In this document: positions 44,984-54,625 of the stretch, piece by piece | Layout of the letters: the number at the start of each line of letters is the position of its first letter | Position numbering within the stretch: position 1 is the stretch's first letter | Assembly (NCBI GenBank): GCA_033239005.1 | Contig: BSQZ01000026.1 | Coordinates: forward strand, 4,610,001 to 4,674,000 | Length of the DNA stretch: 64,000 nt | Reading direction: 5' to 3' | DNA from: Lamellibrachia satsuma | Taxonomy: Eukaryota; Annelida; Polychaeta; Sabellida; Siboglinidae | Notes under the pieces: generated by a model | Told to the model about the DNA's origin: nothing | Databases searched by the model: none | Seen by the model: only the letters and a program-made list of their open reading frames with translations | Translations under genes and position numbers: made by a program

Positions 44984-47900
44984 TGTAGCCATGCCATACT
45001 CTGTGGTTCTTTTCAAAGAAGGTGATGCTGTGGAAGTGGAATGCGTACCAACATCATGGATAGAAAAAAGAGGAGATGGGGTAAGTAATAAAAATGCAAT
45101 TTTTGTGTGGAATACTAATTATGGCTTAATTGGTTATTTGCAGACATTACCCAGGCTGACTACGTAAGAATTTGTTTTAGTGGAGAGGGGGAGGGTTCGT
45201 GTAAAAACATTTGGGTTATATTTTGAGAAAACCCGTGACAGAAAACGCAGCCAAAATATCAAATAGCCAAACTTTTTGTCTCTCAATATGTATACTTAAA
45301 TACATCTACAAATAGACAAAGATAATGTCAGTTTGTTACATTAACTATTTAATTTAATGTTAGTTATCTTTGTCATATTTGTTTAACTTGGCAGAAAATT
45401 TACTACTGGCCATCTGGAAATGACCAGAAGAAGAAAATAAAGAGGAATGAAATGCCTGACAAGGCGCAGTGGACAGCATACAATGTTCGCATCATAGGCA
45501 AAACTGGTAATGCACATTATTCATAGTTACATATTAGATTCATGATATGTAAAGTAGAATATAGGAGGGGTGGTTTGTTGCAGTCATGTTCTCATGATAG
45601 AGAATTGTCAAAATGTGATTGTTTTTAGAATCAAAAACGCACCATTGGCTATTTTATAATTAATTAGAAATGTAAAATGAAAAGGCCGACAACATTGTAT
45701 ATGCATGCTTTACAACAATTTACCAACAAATTAACTCATGCTATTGTCATCAACCCATTTGTGAGTGTGTGACAACAGGCTTCATTGATTCTAAATGTAT
45801 TGTATACTGCCAACCAATAATTGTTAAACATTTGTCCATTTAGGCAAGGAGATCCTTTGTTTTTGTTGTAAGTTGAGACATTTTCCTGATTAATTCAGAG
45901 TACCCCGACTATGAGACAGCTTCCAAGTATGCGAAAAAGGCAGAGGATACATCTAATGTTGAGCCAGATGAAGCACAGGGGAAGCGGCATTGTCAAAAGC
46001 CAAAACGCTACCAATCTCCTGATTCACCGGCAGTAGTTAGTGAGGAGTGTGGAGAAGATGGTAATGAAAATTAAAATGCCCCATCTCATATTTGCTTTTA
46101 TCATCCAATATGTATATCTTCCCAGTAGAGCGGTCTGTAATGAGAGGTGTCTATATGCTACAGAATTTTAAAGATGACCAATACTTTTATCCAAACATTT
46201 GTACATGGCCTTTTTATTCAAATAAAATCAATTGTAAAATTTTATATCCTACATTATTCAACATTCATAAGTATAGTGTGTACATGTGTTTGCAACACAT
46301 TTCTTATTCTACCTTATTTGATGGGAAGTTAATGTGGTGTACATGTTTTCTATTTTCACAAATGATTTTGAAATGTGATTTGTGGACATTCTGTTGTTAT
46401 GAAAGACTTTGGTGTCTGCTTCTGGACAAATATCAATTTGATTGTAGGTTTAACTTCAAGAACATATCGGTATTCTACCAAGACAAACTCTGTACAACCC
46501 TGAAAATAGTTTCAGATTCAGAAGTTGAGGAAACTCCAGATACTGTGGAAACAGTTGCACTCCCTCCACCTCCTTTCAGTTTCTCAGGTAACAATTATAC
46601 AAAAATACATAAAATATAGTTAATGTACAACAAAGGACAGTGGAACTTGGTTAATCCTGACACCTTGATACCCACTGTATGTGTTTGGATTAACGAGCTA
46701 TGATTTTAATATAAAAAGTATCGTGCATTTACTGTACACATGTCTATCACACTTGTTGAATACTATAACATAATGTGGACATTAAATGCCATCTGATTCA
46801 CTTGTACAGGTCTAATGGCTATTTATTGAAGAAGTCTGAGTTTTGTCTGCTTGGTTTCTCTATATCTACTATTGTAAGAATGTGATGTCTCTGTCCAAAT
46901 GTATATCCTAAATATTTCATGTCACTGTGACTTTCATGTCAAATAAACTAATAGATAATAATATATAATTGTAACATTTATGTTCAATACAGCACTGGAT
47001 ACTGAAAGTGGCAGTGATTTGCCCAGAGGTAAATCTTCTAAGCGTACAGAGCCACCACTTCGACCTAGTTGCAGTTCATCCCAGGCCCAACTTAAGCTGC
47101 CGCAAGTTCTCGGCAAACAATAACGTCCACAGGGTGATGGACTGCAAATGGAGAGTCCTGGCAGATCACAGATGATGTCGAGCTCCTTCTGCATTCAAGG
47201 TACTCCTTTATGCTTCTTTACACGTAGGCCGTTTTAAGTGCTAATATACCATTGGTCTTTCCCTACTCAGGGGACCCCATGGGAAAATTTGACACTGTTT
47301 TTATCCTCCTTGTTACCCCATTAAATAAGCATCATTCAATTAAATAAATGCCCCTTTTCTTACCATTTGGGGTTGCTGGCAGGGGAGGACCCAACTAAAA
47401 TTGCTGGCATTGGTCATTCCATAATCAGGGAACCCCAAATGAAGATTTGACACTCTTTTTAGCCTTGGCACAATTCCCATAAATAAATGTACTTCTTTCT
47501 CACCCTTTGGGGATTGCTTGCAGGGGGAAGCCCCACCTAAAATTGATTGCATCGATTCAAGCGGATATAGTTGTCTCAATGTTTCAGTTCTGGCCAAGCT
47601 AGAGAAACGGGAGAAAACACAGCAGGAGATAAAATTATCTCTCGTCACTTCACAGCCAGATGATGACTTGACATTAGACACCATTCTGCCTAATGGCAAG
47701 AAACTGAACACACTCAATGAACTGAGCAATTTTGAAAAACAGTTGGGTGAAGATGATGACATAAGGAATTGATTTAGTATGTTTAAGATATGTTTGAGTC
47801 AATTATAAAGTGGCATTGCTTTTTTACTGTATTTTTGAAGAAACCTTAGAGTCTAAATTAATTTGGAAAGCTTTCTATACAGAACCTATTTCTAGGAATT

Positions 47901-48479
47901 ATTGTGACATTTCAAATTATGCTTAAAGGTGTGAAATATAAATTATTTCATGAATGTATGAATATCAAAATGGTCCAGCTTCATAATTGTTTAGTCAATA
48001 ATGTTTGTGTTCCTTCAAGACAAGTTCACTTCATATTCGACTGTAACTGATTGTTGGTCCAACATTATAACATGGGAAGCAAAAGGTTAAAATAATCCAA
48101 AAGAAAATAAATTACCTATTTATTATTGGTTTAGGAATAAAAATTTGCTTGTGAGTGACAATAATGAGTTTCTGCAAGTGCATACATACATATGTACGTG
48201 TGTGCGCGCGTGCGTGCATGCATGCATGCAAACAATTTTATAATATAGAAATGATCAAACTTTGTTCCTTTAAAATAGAGTTGTCATTTTATATTAAAAT
48301 ATATATTTATTTTACACAGATTCAAATTCTTTCGTCACTAGAGGGTGCAAGCCTTGCTAGATCCTGCAGGGCCATTATGCGGTCACTGATGACTCATGGC
48401 CTTATGAGTTTGTTCAGTGTTATGGGGCAAAAGGGAAAACTACCCTTTCGAGACCATCTGCTGTGCAAAGTGGTCTCAA
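44984..48479 (+). pseudogene. DUF4806-type multi-exon gene, apparently inactivated
   Basis: Exons 44984-45080 (ATG at 44991), 45395-45506, 45899-46060, 46516-46587, 46993-47199, 47588-47772 and 48320-48479. Phases agree at all junctions up to exon six. The N-terminus (MPYSVVLFKEGDAVEVECVP; YYWPSG; W.AYNVRIIGK; YETASKYAKKAED) and the last two exons (NGKKLNTLNELSNFEKQLGE; SLARSCRAIMRSLMTHGLMS; CKVVS) follow the pattern I associate with DUF4806 proteins, a mobile-element-linked family common in cnidarians, arthropods and molluscs. Damage: an in-frame TAA at 47121 where the surrounding sequence suggests CAA (KQ/RPQGDG), no usable donor after exon six (frame ends in TGA at 47770), and no final exon after the donor at 48480, because mobile element E1 starts 120 bp further on. 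Confidence 0.6.
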
Positions 48480-48793
48480 GTAAGTATATTTCCATTGACC
48501 TGTGTGCTTATTATATTATCATGATCTTACTATAAGCAATAGTTGTTTATTGATTACTAAACAAATTTTTTTCTAACAAATTCCCTTAACTTACAAAATC
48601 GTGGGCGCATGAATACACAGCTATTTTTTGTAAATATTGACGGGCATCGCACATGGGGGCATTTTAAAAGAGCTGGAGGCATGTGATTTTGATAAACGTT
48701 GGTGAGCATGTCAATGAGATGATGGCAGTTGCTGCACATTTATTTCAGAATTTTTGATGGTCAGGTTTTCTTATAATCAGACAAAACGTTAAC

Positions 48794-49321
48794 ATGGCCA
48801 CCAATGCAATTCCCAACTGTGGTCTGACTCCAAATAGAGTGTCATGGCAACGGAAACAGAAAACATGGATGTTGATTTTTAAAAAGTACACTGCAAAATT
48901 ACAAGAAAAGGTGGTATTGTCTGCCAATGGGCAGTGTCAGTTGTGGACAGGGTGCAAAAAAGGGAAATTCAGTGACTATGGTGTGATTAATTGCCGTTTT
49001 GAGTGTGGCTACAGAACGGTTACAGTGCATCGTTTAAGTTATATGCTTGAACACAAAATGACACGTGTTGAACCTGGCTTAGATGCCAGTCATCTTTGTC
49101 ATAACAGTCTGTGTCTGACAGCAAGTCATATCTCTATGGAGCCACATTCCATAAATAACAACAGGCAATATTGTGTTAGTCAAAATGTATGCTTTGGTCA
49201 TGCACCATATCCAAAGTGTATGTTGCAATTCAAGGTATTTCAATGGCAATGCAATAGTAAAACTTACATTTTTCTAGATGTGTTGAATCCTTTAGTTTTT
49301 TCAAAGTGTCGTCTGCTGTAG
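48794..49321 (+). CDS. I-PpoI-like His-Cys box nuclease, copy 1 (N-terminus altered)
   Basis: From residue ~36 onward it is nearly identical to copy 2 (52989): the DASHLCHNSLCLTASHISME core, HSINNNRQYC and CFGHAPYPKC. A 2-bp deletion near 48872 puts the copy-2 start (ATG at 48844, MATETENMDVDF) directly into a stop. The core stays open only from a different upstream ATG (48794), giving an unrelated 33-residue leader. So the catalytic domain is complete, but the original start is lost. Predicted activity: Zn-structured, metal-dependent DNA cleavage of the His-Me finger type. Confidence 0.7.
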   Translation: MATNAIPNCGLTPNRVSWQRKQKTWMLIFKKYTAKLQEKVVLSANGQCQLWTGCKKGKFSDYGVINCRFECGYRTVTVHRLSYMLEHKMTRVEPGLDASHLCHNSLCLTASHISMEPHSINNNRQYCVSQNVCFGHAPYPKCMLQFKVFQWQCNSKTYIFLDVLNPLVFSKCRLL

Positions 49322-49534
49322 TCAATCTTATGCAGTTGTGTCTGTCAGCCCATGCTGAGTGATGTCTTCGAATGTCGATTGATGTATAGCTCACAAGATG
49401 GCATCATGGTCCATTGTCTGTTGGTGGTTTCGTGTATTGTGGTTGCAGGTCTATGAGTGATGAAACTGGGAGAAAGTAGAAAGTTCACATTTGTAAGAAG
49501 TGTTCTGTTTTCTGTTTATTTCATAATCTACCCT

Positions 49535-50446
49535 CTAATTTCTGCTGGCATAACTGTGATCAGCAGACTTTCGTGATCGCAATGAAAAAGGATGATCTTC
49601 CCTGTTTGCAGTTGGCAGTGTTGTCTTTCTGCGACGACTCCTTGTGACCACTGGCTTAACTACTGCTGCTGGCGTTTCTGAAGCTGGCCTTTTCTTCCCT
49701 TTACGCGTAGATGGTTTTGGATCAGGCTGACATTTCAGGTATCGATCTTCTGGACGGCGGTTTCTGTTTGAATCGAAGTAGTTCTGCATGCGCTTTAACT
49801 TGGTATGACGGATATGCAGACGCACTGATGATCGACGTTTGTATTGTCTCTGGTATTCCACCTCATGCTGGATTTGCTTGACAGCTCTAGCGACCTGTCC
49901 ACCTCTCGTAATAGGACAATGTACATTCTCCAACTTGCGCAGCATTGAATTCCCCGCTCCATAATTTATGCGATCGATCACTGAACTCACTCGTCCATGT
50001 GCATTTCTACTGAATTTAACATTCTTCGGCAATGAAGCACTGAATGATCGGTTAATGGATTCATTCTTGTCAGTTGTAAGTCTGTGTCGTGTCATCTGGA
50101 GTGCTGAATTTCCAAGTCGCATTTCTATTAATCCTTTAAGTGTTGCTCGGTCTTCATCTGTCATATTGAGTCGTGTCAGGCCACGTGAATACACGTCGGA
50201 AACTGCCAGCAATCCTGAAGGAGTGGTTTGCACCACTCTGTCAAAGTCATCCTGGCTTAGCCGTGGCAACCAAACCCCACTGTTAACCCCACTGGGTTCC
50301 TGTTGGATTGCTGCATCTGATGGTTTGTGGTAACAGTGGCCGGTCTTGAAGCCACCAATTTTCATCTTAATTCCACCAGCAGGTGGACATTTCTCCTCAC
50401 TCTTTCTACTACTACTACTACTACTATCATGTGTTGTCTCCTCCAT
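49535..50446 (-). CDS. Mutator-like transposase-related ORF, internally deleted (keeps C-terminal region)
   Basis: 303 codons from ATG 50446. Common N-terminus: MEETTHDSSSSSSRKSEEKC, then GVWLPRLSQDDFDRVVQTT. At LLAVSD it jumps to VYSRGLTRLNMTDEDRATLK and a C-terminal block HRLTTDKNESINRSFSASLP, KNVKFSRNAHGRVSS, GAGNSMLRKLE, CPITRGGQVARAVKQ, which I associate with the end of metazoan Mutator-like transposases. The tail PASETPAAVVKPVVTRSRRR is basic and may be a nuclear localisation signal. The central region present in E3 is missing, so a full catalytic domain is unlikely. A start upstream of 50446 in the same frame is possible (MSLSLVILLGF) but the shared ATG is conserved in all copies. Confidence 0.6.
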   Translation of the reverse strand: MEETTHDSSSSSSRKSEEKCPPAGGIKMKIGGFKTGHCYHKPSDAAIQQEPSGVNSGVWLPRLSQDDFDRVVQTTPSGLLAVSDVYSRGLTRLNMTDEDRATLKGLIEMRLGNSALQMTRHRLTTDKNESINRSFSASLPKNVKFSRNAHGRVSSVIDRINYGAGNSMLRKLENVHCPITRGGQVARAVKQIQHEVEYQRQYKRRSSVRLHIRHTKLKRMQNYFDSNRNRRPEDRYLKCQPDPKPSTRKGKKRPASETPAAVVKPVVTRSRRRKTTLPTANREDHPFSLRSRKSADHSYASRN

Positions 50447-50935
50447 TTTAAAATCCCAGGTAAATCCAAGTAAAATTACTAATGAAAGTGACAAAACCGT
50501 TATCTGAATGCAAAGACGTCTAATCCACCTGAGAAACCAGATGACAGTGACAGGAGACCAGTATATTGGGGGGGGGGGGTGGGGACATCTTCAAACTAGA
50601 GCAGCCTCCCTCTGATAAGTTACATCAAAGCAGAACAAGTCACATTATAATATAATTACTTAGCAGTCAACTTTTGTTTATTTCAGTTAATTAGACACAG
50701 TCACCTTGAGAAAATCCTTGACAGGCCCAGCTGTTATCTGATATGGCCTAGTGAGCTGACGTAACTGTTTCACATGGAAGGTGAGTTGTTTTTGAGGACT
50801 CCACTAAGTAGGTTATGTAATGTTATGCAATTCGACAAGTTGAGGTGTCTGTCTTTTCAGTAATCCACACTCAAAGGTGATATTTGGATCTGTTTACATA
50901 GGTGTATTGTGGCACCAGGTAAAAAATTATTATAC

Positions 50936-51225
50936 CTTTCAGTATGGAATAACAACTGGCTATATAGAATTTGATTACAGAACACATGTTGGATTATTCC
51001 AAAAATTATGTTACAAGTTCAATCGAGTCAGCTGAAAAAGTGAGTGTATTCGAGTATCGTACTAGAATACAGACTTTCTCAAGCTGAAGTAACTCATATA
51101 TGGGTGTTCTGCCCACCACAGGTGGTGGTTCCTTGTGTATGTAAGCAACTCCAACAACTAGGTAGGACATAGATTTTTTGCATGAATGCATGATTTTCAT
51201 TTACCTTTATGACCAGTATAAATTA
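50936..51225. repeat. Inter-element segment, first copy
   Basis: Repeats at 52263-52555: AACAACTGGCTATATAGAAT, GTTCTGCCCACCACAGGTGG, GGTAGGACATAGATTTTTTG. Part of the tandem unit, non-coding. Confidence 0.7.
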
Positions 51226-51302
51226 AAAAAAAATCTGCACAGTTACCATTTTTACTTGGGGTAAGACCACAGTTGACCTTCCTGTTTACTGTTTCACACG
51301 AA

Positions 51303-52262
51303 TGTAGGGCACGCGAAATTGTGAAATGTGAACTTAATAAATTCATATTATGTGACATGAGTCCCTTTGAGCATGAATATTCACAGGTTTGTTTATAGAA
51401 GCTATTGGCTGTGAAATAGTGCATTTTTTGGAGAGTTTAACTGGCGGAGGGATTTATGGGAATTTTTCTGCTATGGGCCACTTGGGCGCATGAATACACG
51501 TCGGAAACTGCCAGCAATCCTGAAGGAGTGGTTTGCACCACTCTGTCAAAGTCATCCTGGCTTAGCCGTGGCAACCAAACCCCACTGCTAACCCCACTGG
51601 GTTCCTGTTGGATTGCTGCATCTGATGGTTTGTGGTAACAGTGGCCGGTCTTGAAGCCACCAATTTTCATCTTAATTCTACCAGCAGGTGGACATTTCTC
51701 CTCACTCTTTCTACTACTACTACTACTATCATGTGTTGTCTCCTCCATTTTAAAATCCCAGGTAAATCCAAGTAAAATTACTAATGAAAGTGACAAAACC
51801 GTTATCTGAATGCAAAGATGTCTAATCCACCTGAGAAACCAGATGACAGTGACAGGAGACCAGTATATTAGGGGGGGGTGGGGACATCTTCAAACTAGAG
51901 CAGCCTCCCTCTGATAAGTTACATCAAAGCAGTACAAGTCACATTATAATATAATTACTTAGCAGTCAACTTTTGTTTATTTCAGTTAATTAGACACAGT
52001 CACCTTTACTCAAGTCCATGTGAAGAGCACACATCTATTGGGAGTTGAGAAAATCCTGGACAGGCCCAGCTGTTATCTGATATGGCCTAGTGAGCTGACG
52101 TAACTGTTTCACATGGAAGGTGAGTTGTTTTTGAGGACTCCACTAAGTAGGTTATGTAATGTTATGCAATTCGACAAGTTGAGGTGTCTGGCTTTTCAGT
52201 AATCCACACTCAAAGGTGATATTTGGGTCTGTTTACATAGGTGTATTGTGGCACCAGGTAAA
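51303..52262. mobile_element. Element E2: short internally deleted copy
   Basis: Left region (ATGTAGGGCACGCGAAATTG, 51303-51498) joins directly to the N-terminal part of the transposase-like ORF, and the shared right region runs to 52262. The nuclease gene and most of the other ORF are gone. The junction word TGAATACAC is present at both source sites (GCGCATGAATACACAGC in the left region; CACGTGAATACACGTCGG in the ORF), so a 9-bp microhomology explains the deletion. Confidence 0.8.
51437..51748 (-). pseudogene. Transposase-like ORF of E2, N-terminal stub
   Basis: Shares the first ~85 residues with E1 and E3 (ATG 51748, MEETTHDSSSSSRKSEEKC, one Ser fewer) and then runs out of frame into the left region after SDVYS. 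It carries the E1-type junction (SDVYS rather than SDAERR), so it descends from an E1-like deletion copy. Confidence 0.75.
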
Positions 52263-52555
52263 AAATTATTATAACTTTCCGTATGGAATAACAACTGGCT
52301 GTATAGAATTTGATTACAGAATACATGCTGGACTATTCCAAAAATTATGTTACAAGTTCATTCGAGTGAGCTGAAAATGTGAATGTATTTGAGTATCGTA
52401 CTAGAATACAGACTGTCTCAAGCTGAAGTAACTCATATATGTGTGTTCTGCCCACCACAGGTGGTGGTTCCTTGTGTATGAAAGCAACTCCAACAACTAG
52501 GTAGGACATAGATTTTTTGCATGAATGCATGATTTTCATTTACCTTGATCAACAG
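52263..52555. repeat. Inter-element segment, second copy
   Basis: Direct repeat of 50936-51225 with a few substitutions. It passes straight into the left region of E3. Confidence 0.7.
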
Positions 52556-52988
52556 TCTAAATTCAATGTAGGGCACGCGAAATTGTGAAATGTGAACTTA
52601 ATAAATTCATATTATGTGACATGAGTGCCTTTGAGCATGAATATTCACAGGTTTGTTTATAGAAGCTATTGGCTGTGAAATAGTGCATTTTTTTGAGAGT
52701 TTGACTGCCGGAGGGATTTATGGAAATTTTTCTGCTATGGGCCACGTGGGCGCATGAATACACAGCTATTTTTTGTAAATATTGACGGGCATCGCACATG
52801 GGGGCATTTTAAAAGAGCTGGAGGCATGTGATTTTGATAAACGTTGGTGAGCATGTCAATGAGATGATGGCAGTTGCTGCACATTTATTTCAGAATTTTT
52901 GATGGTCAGGTTTTCTTATAATCAGACAAAACGTTAGCATGGCCACCAATGCAATTCCCAACTGTGGTGTGACTCCAAATAGAGTGTC

Positions 52989-53468
52989 ATGGCAACGGAA
53001 ACAGAAAACATGGATGTTGATTTTTGTAAAAAGTACACTGCAAAATTACAAGAAAAGGTGGTATTGTCTGCCAATGGGCAGTGTCAGTTGTGGACAGGGT
53101 GCAAAAAAGGGAAATTCAGTGACTATGGTGTGATTAATTGCCGTTTTGAATGTGGCTACAGAACGGTTACAGTGCATCGTTTAAGTTATATGCTTGAACA
53201 CAAAATTACACGTGTTGAACCTGGTTTAGATGACAGTCATCTTTGTCATAACAGTCTGTGTCTGACAGCAAGTCATATCTCTATGGAGCCACATTCCATA
53301 AATAACAACAGGCAATATTGTGTTAGTCAAAATGTATGCTTTGGTCATGCACCATATCCAAAGTGTATGTTGCAATTCAAGGTATTTCAATGGCAATGCA
53401 ATAGTAAAACTTACATTTTTCTAGATGTGTTGAATCTTTCAGTTTTTTCAAAGTGTCGTCTGCTGTAG
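52989..53468 (+). CDS. I-PpoI-like His-Cys box nuclease, copy 2 (intact)
   Basis: 159 residues. Aligned by motif with the slime-mould homing endonuclease I-PpoI: SHLCHN is shared exactly, giving catalytic His84. First zinc site C32 (or C38), C86, C91, H96. Metal-binding Asn105. Second zinc site C111, C117, H120, C126. HRLSYMLEHK precedes the core as in zf-His_Me_endon proteins generally. The start is the ATG at 52989 (MATETENMDVDF); an ATG in another frame at 52939 does not reach the domain. After C126 a donor-like AAG/GTATTT (about 53380) suggests the tail may be spliced. It converges with the transposase-like gene. Homing-type nucleases of this class normally belong to group I introns in rDNA, so the setting is unusual. 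Confidence 0.75.
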   Translation: MATETENMDVDFCKKYTAKLQEKVVLSANGQCQLWTGCKKGKFSDYGVINCRFECGYRTVTVHRLSYMLEHKITRVEPGLDDSHLCHNSLCLTASHISMEPHSINNNRQYCVSQNVCFGHAPYPKCMLQFKVFQWQCNSKTYIFLDVLNLSVFSKCRLL

Positions 53469-53731
53469 TCAATCTTATGCATTTGTGTCTGTCAGCCCAT
53501 GCTGAGTGATGTCTTCGAATGTCGATTGATGTATAGCTCACAAGATGGCACCATGTGCCAGTCATGGTCCATTGTCTGTTGGTGATTTCTTGTATTGTGG
53601 TTGCAGGTCTATGAGTGATGAAACTGGGAGAAAGTAGAAAGTTCACATTTGTAAGAAGTGTTCTGTTTTCTGTTTGTTTCATAATCTACCCTCTACTTTC
53701 TGCTGGCATAACTGTGATCAGCAGACTTTCG

Positions 53732-54625
53732 TTATCGCAATGAATAAGGATGATCTTCCCTGTTTGCAGTTGGCAGTGTTGTCTTTCTGCGGCGACTCCT
53801 TGTGACCACTGGCTTAACTACTGCTGCTGGCGTCTCTGAAGCTGGTTTTTCCCTCTTCTGCTGTAGGTCATCAGTCGTGGACTGAGAAGTAATTGTGGCA
53901 ACCCGGTTGGATGTCCTTTGCATCCCGCTTCGACTTGGGGGAGGTGTATTTGTTGTGGGCAGAATGTGTCGCAACTTTGTGTTTCCCATCGTTGTATCTT
54001 GTAGTCCTACATGGATGGCTACATTTGAAGCACACGGTTTCTGACCACGACTGCCCGTGTTTACTTCGGAATACAGTTTATACATACGTGACTTGTAGTG
54101 ACAGGCTGTACAGGACAATGACTGTTGCCAACACAAACCAAATTTTTTCTCATGTACTTCGAAGTGTGGAAGAATACATGTGTCCTCTCTGCCAGCATGC
54201 TCTTTAAAGCAATCATTCCACAATGCTGCATTTTTGTCCACACTAAGTAGACGCATTTCAGAAACTGCATGAGTATCTGTCTGTACGTCAGCTTGAAGAT
54301 AGATGTCTGTTAGGTCAGGGCATTGATCAAGCTGTGGCCGTAGAATTTTGCTCGTGCCTGGCCGTCGCTCTGCATCTGAAACTGCCAGCAATCCTGAAGG
54401 AGTGGTTTGCACCACTCTGTCAAAGGCATCCTGGCTTAGCCGTGGCAACCAAACCCCACTGTTAACCCCACTAGGTTCCTGTTGGATTGCTGCATCTGAT
54501 GGTTTGTGGTAACAGTGGCCGGTCTTGAAGCCATCAATTTTCATCTTAATTCCACCAGCAGGTGGACATTTCTCCTCACTCTTTCTACTACTACTACTAC
54601 TACTATCATGTGTTGTCTCCTCCAT
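53732..54625 (-). CDS. Mutator-like transposase-related ORF, internally deleted (keeps central region)
   Basis: 297 codons from ATG 54625, sharing the Ser-rich start and the PASETPAAVV..RSRRRKTT end with E1. After LLAVSD it keeps SKILRPQLDQCPDLTDIY, LLSVDKNAALWNDCFKEH, then FGLCWQQSLSCTACHYKS (a C..C-x2-C zinc-ribbon-like group), MYKLYSEVNTGSRGQKPC, HVGLQDTTMGNTKLRHIL and TNTPPPSRSGMQRTSNR. I associate this series with the Mutator-like transposase domain of cnidarian and mollusc mobile elements. It is then joined to the common tail at QQKREKPASE, losing the region E1 retains. E1 and E3 are thus complementary deletion products; neither is complete. Confidence 0.65.
   Translation of the reverse strand: MEETTHDSSSSSSRKSEEKCPPAGGIKMKIDGFKTGHCYHKPSDAAIQQEPSGVNSGVWLPRLSQDAFDRVVQTTPSGLLAVSDAERRPGTSKILRPQLDQCPDLTDIYLQADVQTDTHAVSEMRLLSVDKNAALWNDCFKEHAGREDTCILPHFEVHEKKFGLCWQQSLSCTACHYKSRMYKLYSEVNTGSRGQKPCASNVAIHVGLQDTTMGNTKLRHILPTTNTPPPSRSGMQRTSNRVATITSQSTTDDLQQKREKPASETPAAVVKPVVTRSRRRKTTLPTANREDHPYSLR

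Larger units (their letters stand above)
48600..50935. mobile_element. Element E1: His-Cys box nuclease + Mutator-like ORF
   Basis: Homology with E3 starts at CGTGGGCGCATGAATACACA (about 48600) and the shared right region runs to CACCAGGTAAAAAA (about 50935). The nuclease ORF (+) and transposase-like ORF (-) converge with about 210 bp between stops. The left 200 bp present in E2 and E3 is missing, so E1 is left-truncated. It has a C-run/G-run (GGGGGGGGGGGG near 50570) also seen, at different lengths, in E2, E3 and E4. A segment of about 300 bp (50936-51225) separates it from E2 and is repeated after E2. Confidence 0.75.
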
